From a virus, in IMG/VR virus record IMGVR_UViG_3300034022_000649, positions 1 to 22,238 of that record: a DNA stretch of 22,238 bases. One strand, written 5' to 3'. Position 1 is the first letter of the stretch; each line of letters opens with the position of its first letter. Below the pieces are notes generated by a model, which was given only the letters and a program-made list of their open reading frames with translations, was not told the DNA's origin and made no database searches. The position numbers and the translations under genes were made by a program. Positions 13,366-20,062 of this stretch are shown piece by piece.

Positions 13366-14942
13366 ACGTAATCACCTCGCAAGACGTGGCCTTGATTGGC
13401 TGCTGCCCGTGCCAACCGGATGAGTGCGAGGCCCCGAGGAAGGAGTGTCAGTCTATCAGTGTTTCGGCGTCCAGCGCGGATGACGATTATATCGATGCGC
13501 TCGCGGAATGGGAGGCTGGCGGCGAGGTTGGCGATCCTCCACCGGAGCCGGAAGGATACAGCGATGTGACCCATGGCAGTTGGGCATCATTCACGCAGCC
13601 GATGGGCGAGCTAACCGATGATGTCCCCACGCTTTACCGTGAGCTTGCCAGCGTGACCGGAGAGGTGGTCTACACGGGTGACATCAAGTTTTATTATGCC
13701 GTCCCCGGCACATCTTACGGGTCTTTTTACATCCCATCTTCAAACCAGTTTGTAGAGTGGACGGCAAATGGAACGAGCTTCGACTACACGGCGATTTCAC
13801 GGCAATACGATTACGGGGTCGATATTGGAGCAGATGGCGGATGGGCGGTTAGAATTATAGCCGAAGATGAGGGAACCGAGGGATTCCCCTCAATCCCCGC
13901 GCCATTCGCGTGGGTTGAAACCGACCCACCGGAATCCCCGCCATGCACGGCAACGCTCAAGATCGTTGTCACGCTGGACCGCTCCGCAGAGGACGCAGGA
14001 AGCGCGGTGGATGTGCCAACACTGGCGATCACCGAAGACCCAGAGGCAGACGATACCCCTGCCGGATGGGATGCAGCGGACGACTGGCAGTGGTCAAACC
14101 TAACCGAGAAAACGCAGGACTCGGCAGAGCTAGGTGAGGGCGTGGACAAAGACGCTGTTATCGCCAGGGCGACCGCGAAAATGCCAGCCGGGTGGGACGA
14201 TCCTGATGGCGATGCTTGCACAGCTTCCATCGTCACGGTGTGGCCAAAGATCGGGGATTTACTATCAGGCGCAGACCCCGAAGCTGAACCACCAGTTGCG
14301 GCAAGCTGGCCACCGTGCAGTTCCGAGGAATTGCCAATCTCGGCGACTGGATCCGCGACCGTCACCAAAGCCCGTTACCGCATGGGCATCCCCGCCGGCG
14401 CACGATGGGAAGCGACGACCGCCGAATGGTTGGCATGGGACGCGGCAGACATCGAAACCAGAGGCGACGAGCCACCGCAAACCACCTTCGACGCCGCGCA
14501 TGCCGCCTGGGTGATTGCCCACGCCGCATGGACCGCCGCCGATCCCGACGAACGCGGAGAGGAGCCGCTGGAGCCGACCCCGCGCAGCACTTACGAACTC
14601 CAGTGGGATGAGGTGTTTTTCCCGGAGGAGTGGGAAGCATGGAAAGCACTCAAGGACGCCTTCGACGCCGCCACCGCCGCGCATGAAATCTGGACCGAAT
14701 GCGAGGAAGACTGCGGTGACGAACCTGTCATTCCCGAGGATCCCGGCGCGGAACCGACGGCGCCTTCGCTGGTCGCATCCCGCTCATGGGTCTATGCCGC
14801 CGATGAATGGTCTGGCTGGTTTGAAATCGCGGTGCCAACTGAGCCAGGCGAAACCCGGGTGGTAAACATGCTCGTCATCTGCTATCGCTCGGCAGCGTTA
14901 GGCCAGAAACCCACCGCCCACGGGGAGGTGTATGAACTCTGA
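13362..14942 (+). CDS. Large acidic tail protein with Trp/GDEP repeats
   Basis: A 526-residue, strongly acidic protein, not recognised. It begins with a cysteine cluster, CCPCQPDEC, then CQS. The middle is beta-like with many aromatic residues (GDIKFYYAVPGTSYGSFYI). Four times a helix with Ala and Trp is followed by an acidic Gly-Asp/Glu-Pro turn and a proline segment: AEWEAGGEVGDPPPEPEG near residues 50-65, WLAWDAADIETRGDEPP near 365-380, AHAAWTAADPDERGEEP near 385-402, and AHEIWTECEEDCGDEPVIP near 440-460. Such A-W-helix plus acidic-Pro units look like spacers between virion domains. It probably belongs to the tail tip or a fibre base. Its start overlaps the previous stop as ATGA and its end overlaps a 54-codon gene. 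Confidence 0.75.
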   Translation: MNVITSQDVALIGCCPCQPDECEAPRKECQSISVSASSADDDYIDALAEWEAGGEVGDPPPEPEGYSDVTHGSWASFTQPMGELTDDVPTLYRELASVTGEVVYTGDIKFYYAVPGTSYGSFYIPSSNQFVEWTANGTSFDYTAISRQYDYGVDIGADGGWAVRIIAEDEGTEGFPSIPAPFAWVETDPPESPPCTATLKIVVTLDRSAEDAGSAVDVPTLAITEDPEADDTPAGWDAADDWQWSNLTEKTQDSAELGEGVDKDAVIARATAKMPAGWDDPDGDACTASIVTVWPKIGDLLSGADPEAEPPVAASWPPCSSEELPISATGSATVTKARYRMGIPAGARWEATTAEWLAWDAADIETRGDEPPQTTFDAAHAAWVIAHAAWTAADPDERGEEPLEPTPRSTYELQWDEVFFPEEWEAWKALKDAFDAATAAHEIWTECEEDCGDEPVIPEDPGAEPTAPSLVASRSWVYAADEWSGWFEIAVPTEPGETRVVNMLVICYRSAALGQKPTAHGEVYEL

Positions 14943-15096
14943 ACCCAATCCATGGCCACGCCCGCGCAAACGGTCTGGCTACGCGCTAGGCACGCCTGAG
15001 AAGCCCGTTGGCGTGATGGTCGCCAAACCTGCCGCCGGAGCCGCCACGGTGGCGCGGTGCAAGACCTGCGGGCCGCCTAAGCCTAAGCCGCTTTGA
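14932..15096 (+). CDS. 54-residue basic KPKP peptide, unknown
   Basis: A small gene in an otherwise empty gap. It starts with ATG at 14932, overlapping the end of the acidic protein gene, with GGGGAGGTG directly before it, one of the few good Shine-Dalgarno sequences on this strand. The product is basic (MNSEPNPWPRPRKRSGYALG at the start) with a pair of cysteines, CKTC, and ends GPPKPKPKPL-like: I read CGPPKPKPL. There are nine Pro in 54 residues. Its stop codon TGA (15094-15096) is part of the repeated TTTGACATTCGC element for the next gene. No family is recognised. The ribosome binding site and tight fit argue for a real gene; the small size argues for caution. Confidence 0.55.
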   Translation: MNSEPNPWPRPRKRSGYALGTPEKPVGVMVAKPAAGAATVARCKTCGPPKPKPL

Positions 15097-15103
15097 CATT
15101 CGC
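15092..15103 (+). promoter_or_regulatory. Repeated TTTGACWTTCGC element, copy 6
   Basis: TTTGACATTCGC. From the first T of TTGAC (15093) to the ATG at 15127 is 34 nt; CGC precedes the ATG. The TGA inside it is the stop codon of the 54-residue gene. A short GC stem (15068-15071 with 15088-15091) precedes it but is too weak to call a terminator. It would serve the fibre and lysis region. Confidence 0.55.
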
Positions 15104-15126
15104 GGGAGGGTTGCGACACACTGCGC

Positions 15127-16023
15127 ATGGCTACGATTTCAGACGCCCGCGCTATCTATGGGCTACAAGCTACCGGGGCGCATACCTCCACCAACGTCTC
15201 CGGCTCCGTCCAAATCGGCACCGCGCAAACCCAAGTTAGATTTCCGACCGCCGACGTTGCCTATTCCCTCCGCGCAATCTTCGCGGGCAATGGCGACGTT
15301 CTGGCCATCAACCTCACAAATTGCAATACCACCGGAAGCACGGCGTTCGTGGCCGGCAACGCGCAGATTGAAACCGCAACGATCACCGCAGCATCCGGCG
15401 CGACATCAAGCGGGACCATGACCATGGTTTTGACCGCAGCAGGACTGACCGGAAGCCCGCTGAATATCGCCGTCCCGCTGGTCACCGGAACGCATACCAC
15501 CGCCGCTTTCATCGCGACCGCAGCACGCAACGCCCTACTTGCAAACGCCGCTGTCATCGCCCGCTTTTCCATCGGCGGAACCGGGGCGGATATCGTTCTA
15601 ACTCGCCTGCCAACTTCGACCCACACGGTCCCGACCGGAACCCTCAACCTCTACGCTGCAAACGATCCCACGCTTAATCTTGCGATTCCTGCGGGACTCG
15701 GAGTTACACTCGCCGTAGCATCCGCAAACACTACGCTGGGAGTAATCAGCGACGGCGTCAAAATCTACGACGGTGACGGGAAGGATTTCGAGGGGGAGAC
15801 GCTCGCGTCGATTGATACGATCAACGGGATTCTCGTGTCTAGCACTAATACAAGCGGTGGGGTTGTGATGGCGGGAACATCAACAGATTTACAACTCGCC
15901 GGCGGCGGGTTTGCACTAATTGCGAACAACAATACGGAGGTCGGCGTTGATCAAACTCTCACGTTTACAAACGGGGTCATGCCATGCGACCTAACCATCA
16001 CAGTCATCGGAACATACGCATAA
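15127..16023 (+). CDS. Virion adhesion or tail fibre protein, beta-rich
   Basis: A 298-residue protein rich in Thr, Ala, Gly and Ser, with very few charged residues. The middle has the segment LTGSPLNIAVPLVTGTHTTA, then AARNALLANAAVIARFSIGG and TGADIVLTR, a domain pattern I have seen in phage fibre and neck proteins. The C-terminal third reads as beta sandwich (TTLGVISDGVKIYDGDG, then GVDQTLTFTNGVMPCDLTI). No signal peptide is present, so it acts on the virion. It is preceded by copy 6 of the repeated element, so this may be the first gene of a separate fibre and lysis transcript. Its stop overlaps the next start as TAATG. The exact role is not known. Confidence 0.68.
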   Translation: MATISDARAIYGLQATGAHTSTNVSGSVQIGTAQTQVRFPTADVAYSLRAIFAGNGDVLAINLTNCNTTGSTAFVAGNAQIETATITAASGATSSGTMTMVLTAAGLTGSPLNIAVPLVTGTHTTAAFIATAARNALLANAAVIARFSIGGTGADIVLTRLPTSTHTVPTGTLNLYAANDPTLNLAIPAGLGVTLAVASANTTLGVISDGVKIYDGDGKDFEGETLASIDTINGILVSSTNTSGGVVMAGTSTDLQLAGGGFALIANNNTEVGVDQTLTFTNGVMPCDLTITVIGTYA

Positions 16024-16388
16024 TGTCCTGCCCCGATCAAATCATTTACCACCTGGAGGATACGTTCGAAGGATGCACGTTTTCCGGGTTTACCGTTTCG
16101 CTCACCTCCGATGCTGAAGACACGGAGTTTGCGGATGAGCTATCATTGGCCGTTTTCCGACTCAAGGACTCAGTGAGCGGCGACGAGTTGACACTTAGCA
16201 GCGCAAACGCGGGAGAGATTACTCTGGAATCCACAGCGTCAAACGCATGGAGCATAACCGTAGAGCCAAGAATCGTTAATCTCACAGCCGGAACCTATTC
16301 CTTCGCGATCATCACCACTGACGCGGGCGGCTTCAAACTCCCACTGATGCAAGGCACGCTCCGTATTCACCCTTCCCCTCTCTCCTAA
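16023..16388 (+). CDS. Small Ig-like baseplate or fibre-anchoring protein
   Basis: A 121-residue protein with an acidic, strand-rich sequence: FEGCTFSGFTVSL, DELSLAVFRLKDSVSGDELTL, AWSITVEPRIVNLTAGTYSFAI, and a final strand LMQGTLRIHP. The order ends with Y-FAI--TDAGG, followed by G-LRI-PSPLS. It resembles the N-terminal domains that plug fibres onto baseplates (the BppU type), in which a short beta sandwich ends with V-L-I. A similar plan, though not close sequence, is seen in the gene at 18694. Start ATG at 16023 overlaps the preceding stop (TAATG). The SGNH-type fibre gene follows one base after its stop. Anchor function for that fibre is inferred from proximity. Confidence 0.6.
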   Translation: MSCPDQIIYHLEDTFEGCTFSGFTVSLTSDAEDTEFADELSLAVFRLKDSVSGDELTLSSANAGEITLESTASNAWSITVEPRIVNLTAGTYSFAIITTDAGGFKLPLMQGTLRIHPSPLS

Positions 16389-16389
16389 C

Positions 16390-18075
16390 ATGGCAACGCA
16401 AGTCTCAGTTATCACACGCAACGGCACGACCGCTTACACTCTCACCACTGGCGGGAGGGGACCGAAGGGGGATGTGGGCGCATCTCTGGAGCTAACCTCC
16501 GGCCCAGTCCGCAGCGCCGCCGGAACATCCAGCATTGCGGCTGACCAGATCACCCCGACGATGCTTGCCACTGGCATCCCGGTTGCGAAAATCACCGGAC
16601 TTGCTACCACCGCAACCAGCACGGATGCCGCGAACCTTACCGGCACCTTGGCGGCGGCGCGTATTGCCGACGCCGCCCTCACCATCGCGAAAACCAGCGG
16701 GCTTCAAACCTCGCTAGACGGAAAAGCATTCGGCAGTAAATATCTGCGTGGCCCATCCGCCCCATTGCAGAGCCTCAAGCGTGCTATGACTTTAGGTCGC
16801 GATGCCTCTATCGGAATCATTTCTGACAGCACCGGCGCTAATAGTCCAAATTGGGTCTATCGACTCGCGGCCATGCTGGGGACGAGCCACCCAAACCACC
16901 GGGTGATTTTTCAGCCGTGGAATATCGGCACGCAAAAATATGATGCTCCCACAGTGATTCAATCCGGCGTAGGCGGTGATCGGCATATCTCCTACGAGTC
17001 TAATTCGCGCCCTGCAACCATGTCGTCCAGCGCCAAAAATATTGCGAATTTTGGAGGTAGCGACCTTGAAATGCAGGTGGAGGCATCATGGGATTCCGCC
17101 GCGTTGGTAAGCGGCTGGCCATCTGCGGCGCAGAGGTTGCTGGTATTCGGGAACACAAATGGTCGGGGGTGGATAGAAGTCTCTAACGGGTATCTTTCAC
17201 TGAGATGGTCTGAGGACGCATCAGGAGCCACACTAAAAGAGGCGGGAGTAACCATGACCGCCCAGCTACCGAGTGGTTTTTCGGCCGACACAAAATACCG
17301 AATCAAAGCGGCGCTGGATGTCAATAATGGCTCAGGGGCATACGTCGTGACGTTTTCGTATTCGCTAAATGCCGGCGTCACGTGGACTCAATTCGGAAGC
17401 CCCGTGACTGGCCCCAGCACCACTGTTGTGCATGATGCGAACCTAACGTTTGCGTTAGGCGGGATTGATGGAAACGCAATCGGCCGCAAGTGTAAATTTT
17501 ACTTTGCTCAGATTTACCGAGGTATCGGTGGGCAACCCATATTGCCTGAACGGATCGACTCATGGGGGCTTTCGGGCAGCGAGTCCGTAATAGGCACGTT
17601 GTCTGGAGCACCCGTGCTCTACGTCGATAACGTGGCGTGTTCGGGGTATGGAGTTGGCACGTTCCTCTCGACACTAGCACCCTACCACCCGCAGGCGTTT
17701 TTTAACCGGGACCGCCATTTTTGGTTTTTATCGCTATCGCACAATGACAATCAGCAGGGCGCTGGTTGGTGGGTAAACATTGCGGAGCTGATTGCGGCCG
17801 TCAATTCGTATGCGCCGAGCGATCCGGCGTGGGTCATGCTAACGCAAAATCCTGAAGGCAGCACAATCCCACTGAGGGACTCGCACCACCGCAGGACGTT
17901 CTCAATCGCTCAATTTGCCGCCGCCGAGTCTTATACTATGATTGATGTGACGCGTGCATTTGACGACTACACAGGGGCGCTCGATGATTTGGTATCAGGA
18001 GTCCACACCACTACCGCCGGATCGGTGCTGTGGGCCGAGTTGATTCGGGATATTATCAACGACTCGGAACCATGA
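16390..18075 (+). CDS. Tail fibre with SGNH hydrolase split by a lectin-like domain
   Basis: A 561-residue fibre protein. Residues 1-130 contain a short collagen-like GRGPKGDVG and an Ala/Thr-rich shaft. From 141 it reads IGIISDSTG, block I of SGNH/GDSL hydrolases with nucleophile S147. Residues about 220-375 look like a concanavalin/laminin-G type beta sandwich (GWIEVSNGYLSLRW, KYRIKAALDVNNGSGAYVVTF, CKFYFAQIYRG). Then FLSLSHNDN (446-454) fits block III and SGVHTTTAGSVLWAELI (536-552) fits block V with H539. The position three before that His, usually Asp, is Ser here. A Ser esterase on a fibre would deacylate host surface glycan. The middle part looks lower in GC than its surroundings, suggesting acquisition. 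It ends in an ATGA overlap. Confidence 0.75.
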   Translation: MATQVSVITRNGTTAYTLTTGGRGPKGDVGASLELTSGPVRSAAGTSSIAADQITPTMLATGIPVAKITGLATTATSTDAANLTGTLAAARIADAALTIAKTSGLQTSLDGKAFGSKYLRGPSAPLQSLKRAMTLGRDASIGIISDSTGANSPNWVYRLAAMLGTSHPNHRVIFQPWNIGTQKYDAPTVIQSGVGGDRHISYESNSRPATMSSSAKNIANFGGSDLEMQVEASWDSAALVSGWPSAAQRLLVFGNTNGRGWIEVSNGYLSLRWSEDASGATLKEAGVTMTAQLPSGFSADTKYRIKAALDVNNGSGAYVVTFSYSLNAGVTWTQFGSPVTGPSTTVVHDANLTFALGGIDGNAIGRKCKFYFAQIYRGIGGQPILPERIDSWGLSGSESVIGTLSGAPVLYVDNVACSGYGVGTFLSTLAPYHPQAFFNRDRHFWFLSLSHNDNQQGAGWWVNIAELIAAVNSYAPSDPAWVMLTQNPEGSTIPLRDSHHRRTFSIAQFAAAESYTMIDVTRAFDDYTGALDDLVSGVHTTTAGSVLWAELIRDIINDSEP

Positions 18076-18152
18076 AACACCTAACCCTCGCCCTCTGGAT
18101 CGCCCGCGAATTGATCGAGCTAACAATCCCCACCCCACCCACCACCCAATGA
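18072..18152 (+). CDS. 26-residue coupled mini-gene
   Basis: A 26-codon frame, MKHLTLALWIARELIELTIP and then a Pro/Thr tail. Its ATG overlaps the fibre stop as ATGA (18072-18075), and its stop overlaps the next ATG in the same way (18149-18152). The first 18 residues can form an amphipathic helix with Leu, Trp and Ile on one face. Without this frame there would be 73 nt between two tightly packed genes, so the double overlap is its main support. It could be a small lysis regulator or simply a bridge that carries ribosomes to the next gene. No homology can be claimed. Confidence 0.4.
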   Translation: MKHLTLALWIARELIELTIPTPPTTQ

Positions 18153-18349
18153 CCATACCCACCGAATGGATTTTAATGGTCCTGCTCGCCCTCGCCACCG
18201 TCATTTCGACGCTGGCCGCGATCATCTACCGCTCACTCGCTACCGAGATCGCCACACTCCGTAGCATCGTCGGCAAGCTCCAGAACGATGTTGATCGTTT
18301 AAGCAAAGGTTGCGGGCTTGGGCAATGCCTCTACAAAAACCGCCAATGA
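18149..18349 (+). CDS. Small membrane protein with coiled coil, i-spanin or holin-partner candidate
   Basis: A 66-residue protein with one membrane segment near the start (IPTEWILMVLLALATVISTL, residues 3-22, extending to about 27), followed by a coiled coil with regular heptads at I34, L37, V41, L44, V48 and L51, and a Cys-containing end, KGCGLGQC. A single N-terminal anchor followed by a periplasmic coiled coil is the plan of inner-membrane spanins (Rz), though it is shorter than most. It sits two genes before a lipoprotein and one gene before a holin-like protein, which fits a lysis cassette. Start and stop both overlap neighbours as ATGA. A holin-associated protein is the alternative. Confidence 0.6.
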   Translation: MTIPTEWILMVLLALATVISTLAAIIYRSLATEIATLRSIVGKLQNDVDRLSKGCGLGQCLYKNRQ

Positions 18350-18507
18350 ACACCACCATCCTCGGACTGCTCGCAGCCGTCGCCGCCACCATTCAATCGA
18401 CCTTGCAACAAGGCCACATGCTCACCGACTGGAAAACCTGGATACTCCCCGCCGCGCTCGCCGCGTTGGGATACCTCGCCAATGACTCCACCACCTCCAA
18501 GCCATGA
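18346..18507 (+). CDS. Small holin candidate
   Basis: A 53-residue protein with two hydrophobic stretches, TTILGLLAAVAATIQ (3-17) and TWILPAALAALGYLA (31-45), separated by a short polar turn, QQGHMLTDWK. It ends with a polar tail, NDSTTSKP. Two short membrane helices with a tight turn is the class II holin plan: such proteins gather in the inner membrane and open holes on schedule so the amidase can reach the wall. The ATG at 18346 is chosen because it overlaps the upstream stop as ATGA; its own stop overlaps the lipoprotein gene likewise. Size and neighbours support lysis; activity is inferred. Confidence 0.65.
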   Translation: MNTTILGLLAAVAATIQSTLQQGHMLTDWKTWILPAALAALGYLANDSTTSKP

Positions 18508-18677
18508 AAACACTCCTCTCCATCGCCGCTGCAATTAGCCTAGCCTCCTGCGTTTCGACGACCACCACCACCACCTCACCGGATGGCACCGTGACCGTGA
18601 TCGAACAACGCGGGGTTGATGCTGCCAGCGTCGCGGCTGCTACCGAGATCAGCCGCAGCATCGTCCCGGCGAAATGA
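18504..18677 (+). CDS. Small lipoprotein, o-spanin (Rz1-like) candidate
   Basis: A 57-residue protein with a bacterial lipoprotein signal: MKTLLSIAAAISLASC, where LASC (13-16) is the lipobox and C16 the lipidated residue. The mature part is 42 residues, beginning with six threonines in a row, then SPDGTVTVIEQRGVDAASVA and a short helix. It would be anchored in the outer membrane. A tiny lipoprotein next to a coiled-coil inner-membrane protein and a holin is the two-component spanin arrangement that joins the membranes at lysis. It is not Pro-rich like lambda Rz1, so a lysogenic-conversion or exclusion lipoprotein remains possible. ATGA coupling to the holin candidate is seen. Confidence 0.6.
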   Translation: MKTLLSIAAAISLASCVSTTTTTTSPDGTVTVIEQRGVDAASVAAATEISRSIVPAK

Positions 18678-18693
18678 CCGCAACACTCTAATC

Positions 18694-19017
18694 ATGGAAA
18701 CCGACAATATCAAATGGGGCGAAACCTACGACATCGAAGCGACGGCGCAGGACGTTGACGGCGTGGCCATCGTGATGGATTCGACATGGCAAGCCGCCAT
18801 CCGTGTCACTAAACGCACGGTCGGCGGGGCTACTCTCGTCGAACCGGCCATGACCATCGCGGGCGGCAAAGCGACCTGCACCATCGACACCGGAGAGGCG
18901 CCATGGTTTGTCGGCGTTTTCTGGTATGACATCCGGCTAACCGACCCGGACGGCAACGACCAATGGAGCGAACCGGTTAGGTTGACGCTTGAGGACCGCA
19001 ACACCCCCAACACCTGA
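18694..19017 (+). CDS. Fibre-anchoring protein, BppU-like N-terminal domain
   Basis: A 107-residue protein: METDNIKWGETYDIEATAQD, then strands AIVMDSTWQAAIRVTKRTVGG and TCTIDT, ending WYDIRLTDPDGNDQWSEPVRL. This matches the order of the BppU-type N-terminal fold in which a strand-turn W--A---V is followed by Y-YDIRL-D--G. Such domains attach receptor-binding fibres to the baseplate. The ATG at 18694 is chosen as the first Met of the domain. It is followed within 3 nt by a long fibre gene, its likely partner, as the gene at 16023 is followed by the SGNH fibre. No Shine-Dalgarno sequence is seen; the leader is CACTCTAATC. Confidence 0.65.
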   Translation: METDNIKWGETYDIEATAQDVDGVAIVMDSTWQAAIRVTKRTVGGATLVEPAMTIAGGKATCTIDTGEAPWFVGVFWYDIRLTDPDGNDQWSEPVRLTLEDRNTPNT

Positions 19018-19020
19018 CCC

Positions 19021-20058
19021 ATGCCACTCCGCACTATCATCATCAAGGCGACGCGTTCCGGCACCGCGTCCACCGTCATCATCCGGCGCGGGGCATCTGG
19101 CACAGGCGGCGGCACAGGTGACCACGGCGCATTGACCGGGCTGGGGGATGACGACCACACGCAATACCTGAACAATACGCGGGGGGATGCGCGGTATGCC
19201 AAGCTGACGGGCGCAACGTTCACTGGGCCAATCACCGCGCAGTCTATTACAGGCGATGGCGGTGCCCTAATTGTTGAGAGTTCGCTAGATATCCAAGGCA
19301 ATGTGACTATTCCAAACGGTGATCTTAGGCTTGATGACCCGACGGGAGCAGGGATCACATGCAACGGGCCGATCATCGCCGATTCTTTGGCACTCCTCAC
19401 CACCCCCCTGCCGATCAGCAGCGGCGGCACGGGTGGGTCTTCACAACCTGCGGCATGGACCGGACTCGGCGGCGGCGGGACGATTGCGAGTCCTGCATTT
19501 ACCAGCCTCGCCATCGGCGGCGGCACGGCGATCAGCGCCACCGGCACCACCGGCGCGGCTTTGGTGGCGGCTGGGACGGTCGCGGAGGCGGACGTAATTT
19601 TAGGGACCCTCAAAAAACGCACCACCGGGACAGTTTCCCGCGATTCGAATGGGACAGGCTCAACATTCACGGATGACCCGACGCTAAATGGATGGACTCT
19701 AGCGGCTAACACCTCATACCGCATCGAGTATTCCATCCTGTATGATTGCGGGGCCGGGGGGATTAAAACACAGTTCACCACGCCGTCTCACGATTACATT
19801 CATGGCGGAAATATTGGACACTATTCGATGAACGGCACCGCCGCCGCCGCGCTGGTACTGAACTCAACAGCCATTACGTCGGGCAGCCGAACATCGGCCA
19901 CCAGCGGCACAGGCACCATCGCTGCAATTGTTGGTTACATCGAATTCAGGACAACGGTTGCGGGAACGTTGAATTTCCAATGGGCGCAAAGCTCAAGCAA
20001 CACCGCAGCAACAAGAATTTTTGCGGGTTCCGTGATTAAAGTCATTAAGCAATTCTAA
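19021..20058 (+). CDS. Tail fibre protein
   Basis: A 345-residue fibre. After a short N-terminal strand region it has the sequence DHGALTGLGDDDHTQYLNNT followed by RGDARYAKLTGATFTGPI, one of the clearest signatures of phage tail fibres. The shaft contains beta-helix-like repeats with GGA, and Gly/Ser/Thr-rich segments such as PLPISSGGTGG and AIGGGTAISATGTTGAA. The C-terminal 130 residues form a probable globular receptor-binding domain (SYRIEYSILYDCGAGG, GYIEFRTTVAGTLNFQWAQ), the pattern seen in phage fibre tips. The preceding gene likely provides its anchor. There is no intramolecular chaperone motif. It is a second receptor-binding protein beside the SGNH fibre, so host range may be broader than with one fibre alone. 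Confidence 0.85.
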   Translation: MPLRTIIIKATRSGTASTVIIRRGASGTGGGTGDHGALTGLGDDDHTQYLNNTRGDARYAKLTGATFTGPITAQSITGDGGALIVESSLDIQGNVTIPNGDLRLDDPTGAGITCNGPIIADSLALLTTPLPISSGGTGGSSQPAAWTGLGGGGTIASPAFTSLAIGGGTAISATGTTGAALVAAGTVAEADVILGTLKKRTTGTVSRDSNGTGSTFTDDPTLNGWTLAANTSYRIEYSILYDCGAGGIKTQFTTPSHDYIHGGNIGHYSMNGTAAAALVLNSTAITSGSRTSATSGTGTIAAIVGYIEFRTTVAGTLNFQWAQSSSNTAATRIFAGSVIKVIKQF

Positions 20059-20062
20059 CACC

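Noticed and set aside
18726-19781. A 351-codon open frame on the - strand
   Set aside because: Antisense to two fibre genes, with a Pro/Val/Ser-rich sequence of shadow type; no coupling to any other gene.
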